A DNA stretch of 64,000 bases from Bog-756 sp963829235. GTDB taxonomy: Bacteria > Actinomycetota > Acidimicrobiia > Acidimicrobiales > RAAP-2. Positions 49,054-58,289 of the stretch are shown here, one piece after another. Position 1 is the stretch's first letter. Every line of letters starts with the position of its first letter. The translations under genes were made by a program, and so were the position numbers. The notes under the pieces were generated by a model. It had not been told where the DNA came from. It was given only the letters and a program-made list of their open reading frames with translations, and ran no database searches. Location of the stretch: positions 62,001 through 126,000 of the forward strand of contig CAWHIF010000004.1 in NCBI GenBank assembly GCA_963829235.1, given 5' to 3'.

Positions 49054-51246
49054 ATGGAGGGAGTGTCGGTGGCACCGTCGGGCCCTGGGTCCCCTGCCGG
49101 GCCCGGTATCGCCGTCGATGTGCTGGCCACCGAGGGGAACCCGGAGTCCATCCCGGTCGAGCTCCCCCCGGTTGCGGGCACCCACCATTACATGCCGGCG
49201 CTCGACGGACTGCGGGCCCTGGCCGTGGCCGCGGTCGTGGCCTACCACTTCGGCTTCCATTGGGCCGACGGCGGCTACCTCGGCGTCGACTTCTTCTTCG
49301 TGCTCTCCGGCTTCCTCATCACCGGGCTGCTGATCGGCGAGTGGGACAGGCGGCGCACCATCGGCCTCCGTTCCTTCTGGTTCCGGCGGGCCAGGCGGCT
49401 GCTGCCTGCCGTCATGCTGCTCCTGATCGTGCTGTCGATCTACTCGCGGCTCGGCGGGCCCAACATCGTCGAGTCGACGTTCAAGGCGGACGGCATCGCC
49501 ACGCTCTTCTACTACGCCAACTGGCACCTCATCTTCACCCACCAGTCCTACTTCACCCAGTTCGAGGTTCCCTCGACGCTGCGGCACACCTGGTCGTTGG
49601 CCATCGAGGAGCAGTTCTACCTGGTGTGGCCTCTACTCATCCTGGTCGGGCTGCGGTTCTCCCGGCGGCGGGGCCGGGGAGGCGCGCGTCACTCGATGAC
49701 GCGACCACGCGGGCTGCCGAGGCCGGTCGCCTTCTGGTGCACGGTGGTCCTGGCTGCGGCGTCCGCGTCGTGGATGATCGTGCTCTACGACCGCGCCCCG
49801 GGGGCCAATCTGTCGCGCGTCTACTACGGCACCGACACCCGCGCCTTCGAGTTGCTCATCGGTGCTGCACTGGCTCTCGTGGTGACGGGAAGGCCCGACC
49901 ACTCCGCTCGTACCCGGCGCCTGCTCCACGTCCTGGCCCCGGTGGCCGCCGTCGCTCTCGGCGTGTTGTGGGTGACCGCGGGCGACGACAGCCAGAACCC
50001 TTCGGCGTGGATGTTCCGCGGCGGTCTGGTGCTGGCCGGGCTGCTCGCCGCGGCGGTGATCGCCGGGGTGGCCCAACCCGATGCCGGCGGCCTGGGGCGG
50101 ATGCTGTCGGTCGGGCCGCTGCGCTGGGTGGGCGGGATCTCCTACGGGATCTACCTCTGGCACTGGCCCGTCTACGTGCTGATGACCGACGTCACCACCG
50201 GGCTCAGCGGTGCCGCCCTCCTGCTGGCCCGGCTCGGGGCCACCCTGGGCGCCGCCGCCGTCAGCTTCTACCTGCTCGAGCGACCCTTCCGGCGCCACCA
50301 GTGGAGGGGATGGAGCTTCCTCGGCGTCATGGTGGTGGCTGCCGCCGTCACCGTCACCGCGCTGCTCCTCAGCGCGCCGGCGGCGGCACCCTCGGCCGTC
50401 ATCGGGCGGGGATCCTCGGTGGTGGCCGTCGTCTCCCCCACCGCTGTGCCCCATCCCCTGCCACAGCCCGTCGACCTCCCGGCCGGCCGCGTGCTGTCGC
50501 CGTCGGATCCGCTGCGGGTGATGACCATCGGCGACAGCGTGATGGTCGACGGTGAGGCCGGCATCCAGGCCGCGCTGCAGGCCACCGGAGTGGTGAAGGT
50601 GAGTGCCCACGGGTTCGACGGATGGGGCCTCGTCAACGACACGCACTTCCAGAGCGATCTGGCCGGGGCCGTGGCCCAGGACCATCCCGAAGTCATCCTC
50701 ATGATGTGGTCGTGGGACAACGCCTTGGCCAAGCAGCACCCGGTCACCTTCGAGAAGCTGTTGACCGAGGCCATCAACGTGATGCTGGCCCCGGGCGACG
50801 GTGTCGACGGGATCGCCATCGTCCAGTTCCCGAAGATCGGCGCCAACGACGCCGTCATCGACCAGGCGCAACGCCAGCAGGCTGAACAGGCGGCCGAATC
50901 CAACCGCCAGGCCTTCGATCGCATCGTCTCGGCCCTTCCCGCGCAGTACCCGGGTCGGATCACCTACCTGCCGGTGGCTTCGGCCCTCGAGGTGCACGGC
51001 CAGTTCTCACCGTGGCTGCACACCACCGACGGCGGCTGGATCCGGGCCCGCAAGACCGACAACGTGCACCTGTGCCCGGCCGGCGCGGCGGTGCTCGGGG
51101 CCGAGGTGACCTCCGAGCTCTCTCCCATGTTCCACCTCCCCCCTCCGGCGCCGGGCTGGATCGACGGTGCGTGGACCGACGACGAGGCCCGGTTCGGCCC
51201 GCCCGGGAGCTGTCCCGACGACCAGCCACCCCCCGGAACCGGTTGA
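49054..51246 (+). CDS. OafA/YrhL-type acyltransferase with SGNH domain
   Basis: The 730-residue product has an acyltransferase-3 membrane domain (residues about 45-440) and an extracytoplasmic SGNH-hydrolase-like domain. Features are MPALDGLRALAVAAVVAYHF, GGYLGVDFFFVLSGFLITGL, FWFRRARRLLPA, TWSLAIEEQFYLVWP and ISYGIYLWHWPVY. The SGNH part opens MTIGDSVMVDGEAGI and ends with DNVHLCPAGAAVLG. Such proteins O-acetylate cell-wall polymers or lipids. The gene diverges from the DoxX-Rieske gene. Confidence 0.9.
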   Translation: MEGVSVAPSGPGSPAGPGIAVDVLATEGNPESIPVELPPVAGTHHYMPALDGLRALAVAAVVAYHFGFHWADGGYLGVDFFFVLSGFLITGLLIGEWDRRRTIGLRSFWFRRARRLLPAVMLLLIVLSIYSRLGGPNIVESTFKADGIATLFYYANWHLIFTHQSYFTQFEVPSTLRHTWSLAIEEQFYLVWPLLILVGLRFSRRRGRGGARHSMTRPRGLPRPVAFWCTVVLAAASASWMIVLYDRAPGANLSRVYYGTDTRAFELLIGAALALVVTGRPDHSARTRRLLHVLAPVAAVALGVLWVTAGDDSQNPSAWMFRGGLVLAGLLAAAVIAGVAQPDAGGLGRMLSVGPLRWVGGISYGIYLWHWPVYVLMTDVTTGLSGAALLLARLGATLGAAAVSFYLLERPFRRHQWRGWSFLGVMVVAAAVTVTALLLSAPAAAPSAVIGRGSSVVAVVSPTAVPHPLPQPVDLPAGRVLSPSDPLRVMTIGDSVMVDGEAGIQAALQATGVVKVSAHGFDGWGLVNDTHFQSDLAGAVAQDHPEVILMMWSWDNALAKQHPVTFEKLLTEAINVMLAPGDGVDGIAIVQFPKIGANDAVIDQAQRQQAEQAAESNRQAFDRIVSALPAQYPGRITYLPVASALEVHGQFSPWLHTTDGGWIRARKTDNVHLCPAGAAVLGAEVTSELSPMFHLPPPAPGWIDGAWTDDEARFGPPGSCPDDQPPPGTG

Positions 51247-51322
51247 GGGTCGGGACCGGTAGGGCGGCCGCGGCGGTGCTGTCGGCGACATGCCCCGATA
51301 GGCCCCCGCCGACCGCCGGCTG

Positions 51323-51328
51323 TACCAT
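51323..51328 (+). promoter_or_regulatory. Putative -10 box (TACCAT) of the 51336 gene
   Basis: TACCAT ends 7 nt before GTG 51336. It overlaps the upstream ATG 51327, which argues that translation starts at the GTG. Confidence 0.4.
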
Positions 51329-51335
51329 GTGGCCC

Positions 51336-51743
51336 GTGGATCAGGTAGCCGTCGCAGCCAGCGGGACGAGCGCGGCGCCGCGCCGGTCGAAGTACGACGA
51401 GGCCATGCGCCGGCTGCTCCGGGTGCCGACCGACCGGGCGCCCATCGACGAGTCCGAGACCCACCGGATCTTCAGTGCCTCCATCTTCTTGTCGGCCCTC
51501 CGTTGCCTGCTCAGCTACATCGTCCTCCCGGTGATCCTGCCCGCCATCGGCGTGGCCCGGGGGGTCGGGCCGGCCATCGGCATCCCCATCGGCATCCTGG
51601 CCCTGACCTTCGACTACCTGGGCATCCGCCGGTTCTGGTTGGCCGACCACCGCCAGCGCTGGGCCTTCACCGCCCTCTATGCGGTGGTGGGCAGCATGGT
51701 GCTGGCCCTCGTCATCGTCGACGTCGTCAGCGTCCTGCACTGA
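51336..51743 (+). CDS. Small membrane protein of unknown function
   Basis: From GTG 51336 the product is 135 residues. A charged N-terminal 45 residues (RRSKYDEAMRRLLRVPTDRA) is followed by three helices: LSYIVLPVILPAIGVA, IGIPIGILALTFDYLGI and FTALYAVVGSMVLALVIVDVV. ATG 51327 would add three residues but falls in the -10 box. Family unknown. Confidence 0.65.
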   Translation: MDQVAVAASGTSAAPRRSKYDEAMRRLLRVPTDRAPIDESETHRIFSASIFLSALRCLLSYIVLPVILPAIGVARGVGPAIGIPIGILALTFDYLGIRRFWLADHRQRWAFTALYAVVGSMVLALVIVDVVSVLH

Positions 51744-51862
51744 TCCAGGCCCCCGTGCCTGGCGGCGACGGCGGGTGAGCGGGTAGCCCACCACTCCGTC
51801 CCGGCTCCGAGCCGCGGGTCGGCGCGCTCAAGAGCGGCCGCCGGGCTGTCGATGTTCACGGG

Positions 51863-53860
51863 GTGAAGGATCCGGTGGACACGGCACCGAAGGTGCCGCC
51901 GAGTGGACCGGCACCGAAGGTGCCGCCGAGTGGACCGGTACCGAAGGTGCCGCCGGCGTACAAGGACGATGCCCTGGTGGTCCGGGGGCTGGTCGTGTTC
52001 GCCCTGGTCTGGGGCGCGGCGTACCTCGTGTGGCGAGTGGCCGACACCGAGCATGGCGCGCAGCCGGTCATGTTCGTCGTCCTGTGGGCGTGCGAGCTGT
52101 TCGGCTGGACCATGCTGGCCTCCTTCGCCTTTCTGGCTTGGCGGGTCCCGGTCTCACGCCGGCCTCCCATCGAACGACGGCCGACCGTCGATGTCTTCGT
52201 CTGCACCTACGACGAGGGGCTGGACATCCTCGGGGCCACCCTGGTGGGCTGCGATCGGATCACCTATCCCCATACCACCTGGGTCCTCGACGACGGCCAC
52301 CGTGACGAGGTCGCCGGCCTGGCCGGTCGGTTCGGAGCGCGTTATCTGACCCGGAGCACCAACGAGCACGCCAAGGCCGGCAACATCAACAACGCCCTGG
52401 GCCACACCGACGGGCAACTGATCCTCGTCCTCGACGCCGACCACGTCCCGCAGCCCGACATCCTCGACGCCACGGTCGGCTACTTCGAGGACGACTCGGT
52501 GGCGCTGGTCCAGACGCCCCACGACTTCGGCAACCAGGACTCGTTCCAGCACTTCGAGACCGGCCGCCACGATCAGAGCATGTTCTTCGAGGTGATCATG
52601 CCGGGCAAGGACCGTCACGACGGGGCCTTCTGGTGCGGTTCCGCCACCGTCATCCGCCGCCAGGCCCTGGAAGGGATCGGTGGGATCGCCACAGAGACGG
52701 TGGCCGAGGACTTCCACACCACCATCAGGCTGCACGGAAAGGGCTGGCACACCCGCTACCACGACGAGACGTTGGTCCAGGGGCTGGCTCCCCACGACCT
52801 GGCCACCTTCCTCCTGCAGCGGGACCGCTGGGCCCGCGGGAACCTTTCGGTGCTGCGGACGGCGGAGAATCCGCTCATCGCGCCCAAACTGAGCATCAAA
52901 CAGCGGGTCAGCTACCTGTCCTCCCTGCTGGCCTACTTCGTCCCCCTCCAACGTCTGGCCATGCTGGCCGTGCTGGTGGCCATGCTGGTCAGTGGCCGGC
53001 TTCCCCTGCACGCCACCCTGTGGCAGTTCTGCGTGTTCTGGCTCCCCTGGATGGTCCTCAACCTGGTGGCCTCGGCTCTGCTGTGCCGGGGCCAGGCCAG
53101 CCTGTGGGACGGGGCCTACTCGAACCTGCTGACCACCGAGATCTTCACCCGTGCCGCCTTCGTGCTGGTGCACCCGTTCCGCACCTCGTTCAAGGTGACC
53201 CCGAAGGACGGCATCGACGACGGCGGCTGGTCGGCGGCCCGACAGCTCCGGCTGGTCCTGGTCATGGCCGGAATCCTGGCCGCGGCCGTCGTCGTGCGCG
53301 TCCTGGCCCTGGTGGGCCTGGTGGCGCTCCCCGCCCTCGGGGGACTGGCCGTGGTGGCCGGCATCTCGTTCGCCGTCTGGGAGCTGGTCGTCGTGGCTGC
53401 GGCCTTGTGGAGGGTCACCCGCCGTCATCAGGTCCGGCGTCACTACCGGGTTCCGGTGGAGGTGGCCGGTGTGGTCGGGGGCATGCTCGTCCGGGTCGTC
53501 GACCTGACGCCCGGCGGGGCCGGGATGATCGGACCCCATCCCTTCGAGGTGGGAGCAGACGTGGACCTCCGCCTGGACCTCCCGTCGGTGACCGGCGAGA
53601 TCCGGGTGGTGCGGGTCGTCTTCACCGTGTGCTCGAGCCGGCCGGCCAAGGGCCTCGGTTGGCGGATGGGGGGCACCCTCGTCCCGGCGAGCGACGGCGA
53701 CGGTGAGGCGCTCATCGAGCACTGCCACGTGGTCAGCTCCCGCTCCCGGTTGACCGATGCCGGCCGGCTGGTGCCGGGTGGTCCGGTGTCGGCTCTCGGT
53801 GGCGCGGAGCTCGGTGGCGCGGAGGAAGCACCTCGCCGCCGGGCATCGGCCGGCGCCTGA
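51863..53860 (+). CDS. Cellulose-synthase-like glycosyltransferase with PilZ domain
   Basis: The 665-residue product has two N-terminal helices (38-58, 68-94). A GT2 domain follows with VCTYDEG at 113-119, LDDGHRDE, DAD at 191-193, ETVAEDFHT at 278-286 and QRDRW at 319-323. Next come about four helices, and a C-terminal PilZ-like domain has HYRVPVEV and VVDLTPGGAG. The PilZ Arg and DxSxxG equivalents (RRHYR, DLTPGG) suggest c-di-GMP control, as in BcsA. No bcsB or other cellulose gene is adjacent, so the polymer is unknown. GTG 51863 has no strong ribosome binding site. The N-terminus is a 9-residue repeat. Confidence 0.88.
   Translation: MKDPVDTAPKVPPSGPAPKVPPSGPVPKVPPAYKDDALVVRGLVVFALVWGAAYLVWRVADTEHGAQPVMFVVLWACELFGWTMLASFAFLAWRVPVSRRPPIERRPTVDVFVCTYDEGLDILGATLVGCDRITYPHTTWVLDDGHRDEVAGLAGRFGARYLTRSTNEHAKAGNINNALGHTDGQLILVLDADHVPQPDILDATVGYFEDDSVALVQTPHDFGNQDSFQHFETGRHDQSMFFEVIMPGKDRHDGAFWCGSATVIRRQALEGIGGIATETVAEDFHTTIRLHGKGWHTRYHDETLVQGLAPHDLATFLLQRDRWARGNLSVLRTAENPLIAPKLSIKQRVSYLSSLLAYFVPLQRLAMLAVLVAMLVSGRLPLHATLWQFCVFWLPWMVLNLVASALLCRGQASLWDGAYSNLLTTEIFTRAAFVLVHPFRTSFKVTPKDGIDDGGWSAARQLRLVLVMAGILAAAVVVRVLALVGLVALPALGGLAVVAGISFAVWELVVVAAALWRVTRRHQVRRHYRVPVEVAGVVGGMLVRVVDLTPGGAGMIGPHPFEVGADVDLRLDLPSVTGEIRVVRVVFTVCSSRPAKGLGWRMGGTLVPASDGDGEALIEHCHVVSSRSRLTDAGRLVPGGPVSALGGAELGGAEEAPRRRASAGA
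51884..51954. repeat. 27-bp tandem repeat at the start of the PilZ glycosyltransferase gene
   Basis: The unit GCACCGAAGGTGCCGCCGAG plus TGGACCG occurs at 51884-51910 and 51911-51937 and then partially to 51954. It encodes APKVPPSGP repeats in the cytoplasmic N-terminus. The unit keeps the frame. Confidence 0.9.
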
Positions 53861-53869
53861 TCCCGGCGC

Positions 53870-54721
53870 TCACCCGGGCGGTTGGCGCCAGTCCGGATGG
53901 AGGTCGTGGGTCAGGGCCATCTTGAGGGCCTTGACCGTCTGGCCGTTGTCCACCGCTTCGGGGTGCTCCACCAGCCAGGCGATGGAGGCGGCAGGTACGG
54001 ACGGCGGTGCGCCCGCGTAGTGGCCGACCAGTCCGAGCGCTTCTGCATTCAGGAGCTGGCGCTCGGTGTCGACGTAGCCCGGGTCCACGTTGTAGGCCCG
54101 GATGCCGCGGTCCCCGAGCTCCACCGCCAGGAGCGGGGCGAACCGGTGGAAGGCGGCCTTGGAGGCGGCATAGGCCAAGCCCCAGCCGCCCCGGCCCACC
54201 GGACCCGGCGGATCGGCGGTGGCCGTGTGCGACGTCACGTCGACGATGGTGCCCCGGCCGCGTTCGAGCATGCCCGGGAGCACGGCCTGCACGAGCACGA
54301 GATTGGCCACCACGTTGGCTGCCAACTTGGCCTCCATCTGCTCCACGGTCAGCTCGACCACCGGGACCATGCTTCCGGGCCCGGTGTCCACCGCGTTGTT
54401 GACCAGGAGGTCCACGCCGCCCCAGGCGGCGACGACCCGGTCCACCGCGGCGCACAGCGCGGCGCGGTCGTGGAGGTCGGCCACCAGTGGAAGGGCGCGT
54501 CGGCCGGCCGCGCCGACCAGGTCCGCCGTCGCCTCCAAACTGCCGGGCAGGGCGCGTCCTCCACCGGTGTCGGAGTCGTCGCGCCCGTCGCCCTCGCAGA
54601 GCGTGCGACCGGTCACGGCCACATCCCATCCCGACCGGGCCAGAGCCACCGCGGTGGCCTTGCCGATCCCGCGGGTGGCGCCGGTCACGACGGCCCGCTT
54701 CGGTACGTCCCCATCCGGCAT
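53870..54721 (-). CDS. Short-chain dehydrogenase/reductase
   Basis: The 283-residue product is a classical SDR. It has the cofactor motif TGATRGIG, the NNA motif in LLVNNAVDTG, the catalytic Ser in DVTSHTA, and YxxxK as YAASKAAF. A Gly/Asp-rich insert (EGDGRDDSDTGGGRALPG) follows the cofactor motif. The NADP preference (TGRT after strand 2) is likely. Substrate unknown. No ribosome binding site precedes ATG 54721, and an upstream in-frame ATG (MASSARHLRM) is an alternative. Confidence 0.85.
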   Translation of the reverse strand: MPDGDVPKRAVVTGATRGIGKATAVALARSGWDVAVTGRTLCEGDGRDDSDTGGGRALPGSLEATADLVGAAGRRALPLVADLHDRAALCAAVDRVVAAWGGVDLLVNNAVDTGPGSMVPVVELTVEQMEAKLAANVVANLVLVQAVLPGMLERGRGTIVDVTSHTATADPPGPVGRGGWGLAYAASKAAFHRFAPLLAVELGDRGIRAYNVDPGYVDTERQLLNAEALGLVGHYAGAPPSVPAASIAWLVEHPEAVDNGQTVKALKMALTHDLHPDWRQPPG

Positions 54722-54771
54722 GCGGAGGTGTCTAGCAGACGACGCCATCGAATCGCGGTCCGAATCGCGGC

Positions 54772-56817
54772 TCAGGAGGGCCCCGTGCCCGTGTCCACGA
54801 TGCACGAGGTGGCTGCCTCGACGGCCCTGGCCCCGTCGTAGCCCAGACCGGCCAGGCACCTCGACAGCTCATCCGTGGACGGGGGCTCCCACCGCCGGAC
54901 ACGGTCGACTCCGGTCCAGACCCAGGCGTCCGCCTGATGGACGGGGAGCCTCCCTGTGGCTGCCGCCATCAACGCCGCCGCCGCGGTCACCGATCGGATC
55001 CGCTCGTAGGCCGGCAGACCAGGTTGATCGGGGACGACCACCATGGTGACCCCCCATCCGTGCAGGGCCTGCCGGGTGGCCACGGCATCCGGGCCGGTGA
55101 TGGCCTGGGTGGGGCTGAAGAAGAAGGTCGCGTTGGCGATGGCGGACTGACCGGCGCGCTCGGTTCCGGCCCGGGCCAGTACACCGGCGGGCCCACCCTG
55201 GCCGACCATGGAGAACGCCATCCGGTCGACGGCCTGCCAGGTCATGGCCGTCTGGGTCACGGCGAAGGGGGCGGGGAGGATGAGCAGCACCTGTCGTCCG
55301 TGCAGGTGGGGTGCCACCGTCTTGAGCCAGGTGGGAAGCAGCACCGGCTGGGTCCTGAAGGGAAGGCTGTCCGAGAGGTAGACGGCGGACGGGACCAGTA
55401 CCGCGGCGGCCACGATCGTGGCCACCACCACCGCCCACCGCCGCCGCACGGTGCCGGGTGACCGCTCGGCCCGGGCGTGCCGGGCCGGCTGTCGGCGCCG
55501 GGCCACTGCGGTGCGGCAGTGGTCGATGATGACACCGGACGAGACGGCGACGGCCAGGTAGGTCATGAGCACGAACCGACCCGGTGTGACGTTCTCGAAC
55601 AGCGGAAGGTGGGCGAAGACCTGCCAGGGTAGGAAGACCCGGTGCCTGGCCCCGAGCGAGAGCACCGCCGACACCACGGCGATGGCTCCGAACAGCCACA
55701 GCCTCCGGTCGCGACGCCAGATGACGGTGCCGATGACGGCGACGGCCACGGCTCCGATCCCGACGTACTGCGACGAGAGGATCGGCCCCTGGCTCCCCCC
55801 TACCACCCGGCTCATGGCCGACCCGAAGAAACCGGTCGAGAGCGCGGGCGTGGGGACCAGGAAGTCCCGCACCGTGTTGCCCTCGTAGCCGGCATAGTGG
55901 GGTGGCCACACGAGGCCGGAGAGATGGGCCGGCCCAGCCAGGGCGAACCATGTCGGGTAGGCGAGCAGCACACCGGCGGTCAGGGCGGCGGCGCCGAAGC
56001 CGACAGCGACATGGCGGGCGGCCTGTCTGAGGACGGCCGGGTTCGACAGGGCGGCGTAGACGACAACCAAGACGATCCCGATGCCGGCTGTGACGGCCAT
56101 GATCAACAGGACTTCGGTCCCGATGAAGAACTGGACTGCGACGAGCAGCCCGAGGACCACGCCCGTCGCCGCCGGTCGCCGGCGCCGGCGGACGAGCAGC
56201 TCGTCGAGGCAGGCGACCACCAACGGAGGGACGAACGCCATGCCCAACATCAGGTGGGCGTCGGCCAGACTGACCAGCACGAAGGGCGAGAAGCCGTAGA
56301 AGAGCCCGCCGAAGAAGGATGCCGGGGCCCACGACACCCAGCGTTGCAACAGGACGAACATGGCCGTGGCCGACAGGGCCGGGGCCAGGGTGAGGGCTAC
56401 GTTCATGGAGGCCACGGGGCCGAAGAGCCAGGTGACCGGGGCCAGCACCACGCCGATGGCCAGCACGCTGGTGTTGGCGGGCAGGTTGACCCCCCCGGGG
56501 AAGCCGACCGCGGTCGTGAAGAAGGGGCTGAGCCCGTGGGCGATGGCGTAGGCGGGCCACTCGATGAACCAGGTGAACAACGAGCTGTCACCGCAGCCGC
56601 AGGTCGTCGTCGACGTCGGATGCGACGTCCATACGTTCCACCACAGCAGGAGCGCCAGCACCAGATAGGCCCCGCCGGCCATCAGGAGGGCACCCACGCG
56701 GTGCGAAGCCGGCTGGCCCCCGTCGGTCGCCGAAGGGTCGATTCGAGCCGGACGTGGCCCCGGGGACGGCAGCCCGGCAGGCTGGGCGCCGGCTGCTTGC
56801 ACCCCCGTCGCCGTCAC
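54772..56817 (-). CDS. Large polytopic membrane protein, GT-C-like
   Basis: The product is about 681 residues from GTG 56817, though the start is uncertain. Around eleven helices begin at LLMAGGAYLVLALLLWWNVW. The first loop reads CGCGDSSLFTWFIEWPAYAI and GLSPFFTTAVGFPGG, a pattern of actinobacterial GT-C-like proteins with an acidic residue after helix 1. The C-terminal 170 residues are extracytoplasmic and contain LLILPAPFAV. It resembles arabinofuranosyl or mannosyl transferases in layout only. Function unknown. Confidence 0.7.
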   Translation of the reverse strand: MTATGVQAAGAQPAGLPSPGPRPARIDPSATDGGQPASHRVGALLMAGGAYLVLALLLWWNVWTSHPTSTTTCGCGDSSLFTWFIEWPAYAIAHGLSPFFTTAVGFPGGVNLPANTSVLAIGVVLAPVTWLFGPVASMNVALTLAPALSATAMFVLLQRWVSWAPASFFGGLFYGFSPFVLVSLADAHLMLGMAFVPPLVVACLDELLVRRRRRPAATGVVLGLLVAVQFFIGTEVLLIMAVTAGIGIVLVVVYAALSNPAVLRQAARHVAVGFGAAALTAGVLLAYPTWFALAGPAHLSGLVWPPHYAGYEGNTVRDFLVPTPALSTGFFGSAMSRVVGGSQGPILSSQYVGIGAVAVAVIGTVIWRRDRRLWLFGAIAVVSAVLSLGARHRVFLPWQVFAHLPLFENVTPGRFVLMTYLAVAVSSGVIIDHCRTAVARRRQPARHARAERSPGTVRRRWAVVVATIVAAAVLVPSAVYLSDSLPFRTQPVLLPTWLKTVAPHLHGRQVLLILPAPFAVTQTAMTWQAVDRMAFSMVGQGGPAGVLARAGTERAGQSAIANATFFFSPTQAITGPDAVATRQALHGWGVTMVVVPDQPGLPAYERIRSVTAAAALMAAATGRLPVHQADAWVWTGVDRVRRWEPPSTDELSRCLAGLGYDGARAVEAATSCIVDTGTGPS

Positions 56818-56982
56818 GGCAGCGCCGGGCCCGGTGCCGGCGTCAGGGCCATCGCCCGCAGGGGCTCCGTGTCCATGGACCAGGGATTGTACGGTACGGG
56901 CGGTCTGGCGACCCGCCCCCACGCACCCCCGCCATCGGGCCCGCCGAAGGGGACCCGCGCCGGATCGGGGCCCGGGGGCCCG

Positions 56983-56988
56983 TATCCT
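56983..56988 (+). promoter_or_regulatory. Putative -10 box (TATCCT) of PAP2-like gene
   Basis: TATCCT ends 7 nt before ATG 56996, again predicting a leaderless mRNA. No Shine-Dalgarno is seen. Confidence 0.45.
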
Positions 56989-56995
56989 CTGGGCC

Positions 56996-57697
56996 ATGGC
57001 AAGACAACGTTCGGGCACGGGCAGGCTCCGAGGTCCACGGGCCGCGTCCGCGGTGGGCATCACCGCCGAGGTCACACTCGGGGTCCTGCTGTTGGGCCTG
57101 TCGGCCCTGGCCGGTCTGGTCTTCGTCCACCGGCCGTGGCCCAATCGCCTGGATGTGTGGGGCTACCAGGTGCTGCCCCTCGACTCCGGCTCGCGTTGGG
57201 CTCACGACCTCGTCACCCTCGGTTCGTTGACCGCGCTGGTGGTGGGTGTGGTGGCCGTGTTCGTCCTCGGAGTCCTGCGCGACTGGGTCCGCGCTCTGGC
57301 CTGCGCGGTGGCGCCGGTGGTCGCCGTCCTCGTCGTGCAGGATCTGGCCAAGCCGCTCGTGGGCCGGCACATCGGTCTCACCGGCGGTTCGTCGTACCCG
57401 TCGGGAACGGTCGCCGCCGTGGCCGCTCTGGCCGTGGCCTTCACGCTGGTCATGCCGAGGTTGCTCCGACCGCTGGTGGCCCTGGCCGGGGCCGCTGTCA
57501 CGGTGGGTGTGAGCGCCGCGGTCATCGTGTTGCGCTGGCACTACCCCACCGACGCGCTCGGTGGCATCGGGGTGGGCATGGGATCCGTGCTCCTGGTCGA
57601 CGGACTGGCGCACATCCCCTGGGTCGTGGCGGCGCTGTTCCGCCCCCACCGGCCCGAGCGCCTCGTGGAGGTGCGCCAGCACCCCAGCCTGGCCTGA
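56996..57697 (+). CDS. PAP2-superfamily protein with degenerate active site
   Basis: The 233-residue product has five to six helices and the layout of membrane PAP2 phosphatases. Motif 1 is K119 to R124 (KPLVGRH). Motif 2 is SYPSGT, with Thr138 where PSGH has its catalytic His. Motif 3 has H182 and D186 (WHYPTD), but position 176, usually Arg, is Val; R180 is nearby. It may be inactive or have changed chemistry. If active, it would dephosphorylate a lipid or polyprenyl diphosphate. It diverges from the GT-C-like gene. Confidence 0.8.
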   Translation: MARQRSGTGRLRGPRAASAVGITAEVTLGVLLLGLSALAGLVFVHRPWPNRLDVWGYQVLPLDSGSRWAHDLVTLGSLTALVVGVVAVFVLGVLRDWVRALACAVAPVVAVLVVQDLAKPLVGRHIGLTGGSSYPSGTVAAVAALAVAFTLVMPRLLRPLVALAGAAVTVGVSAAVIVLRWHYPTDALGGIGVGMGSVLLVDGLAHIPWVVAALFRPHRPERLVEVRQHPSLA

Positions 57698-57781
57698 CCG
57701 CCGGTCGGACAGACCCCGGCGGGTCGTTGGACTAGAACTGTCGGAGAGGCATCGAGCCGTCGTGGCGCCGATCGGCGCCGG

Positions 57782-57836
57782 CAGAGACAGTGCAGTAGAT
57801 CCAACACAGACAGAGACAGTGCAGACAGAGACAGAG
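57782..57836. repeat. CAGAGACAGTGCAG direct repeats upstream of the 57855 gene
   Basis: CAGAGACAGTGCAG occurs at 57782-57795 and 57811-57824, followed by more CAGAGA units. The stretch is A-rich compared with the surroundings and stops just before the GGAGG ribosome binding site of the next gene. Confidence 0.7.
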
Positions 57837-57854
57837 TTCATTGGAGGCCGGGCC

Positions 57855-58262
57855 ATGGGATTGATGGACAAAGTGAAGGCGCAGGCGACCGTGCTGGCCG
57901 ACAAGGCGCAGACCGGTATGCAACAGGGCCAGACCAAGCTGGCCGAGATGCAGACGGGCAAACAGGTCGACCATCTGCTGCGGGAGCTCGGTGCCTACGT
58001 GTTCTTGAGCGAGCGGGGGCGGCCCCAGCCCGACGGTGAGGCCAGGGTGGCCAGCATCATGGGTCAGCTCGATGCCTTGGAGGCGGGCGGCACCGCGGTG
58101 GCTGTCGGCAACGATCCCTCGGCCGTCCCCCCTGAGGGTGCTGTCCCCCAAGCGCATGTCGAGCCCGAGGCGGCTGCGGCTCCTCCCCCGCCGCCCTCCG
58201 ATACTGCCGCCCCGACCGGGAGCACCATCCCGAAGTCGGGCGGTGGACTCCCGGGCCAGTAG
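57855..58262 (+). CDS. Soluble coiled-coil protein of unknown function
   Basis: The 135-residue product has an amphipathic N-terminal helix rich in Lys, Ala, Gln (VKAQATVLADKAQTGMQQGQ). A second helix follows (VDHLLRELGAYVFLSERG), and then a Pro/Ala-rich tail (EAAAAPPPPPSDTAAP). It has no signal peptide. GGAGG lies 8 nt before the ATG. The helix pattern is like that of small cell-envelope-associated or phasin-like proteins. Family unknown. Confidence 0.7.
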   Translation: MGLMDKVKAQATVLADKAQTGMQQGQTKLAEMQTGKQVDHLLRELGAYVFLSERGRPQPDGEARVASIMGQLDALEAGGTAVAVGNDPSAVPPEGAVPQAHVEPEAAAAPPPPPSDTAAPTGSTIPKSGGGLPGQ

Positions 58263-58289
58263 CGGCACAGAGGCCGGCCGGCGGCTCCC

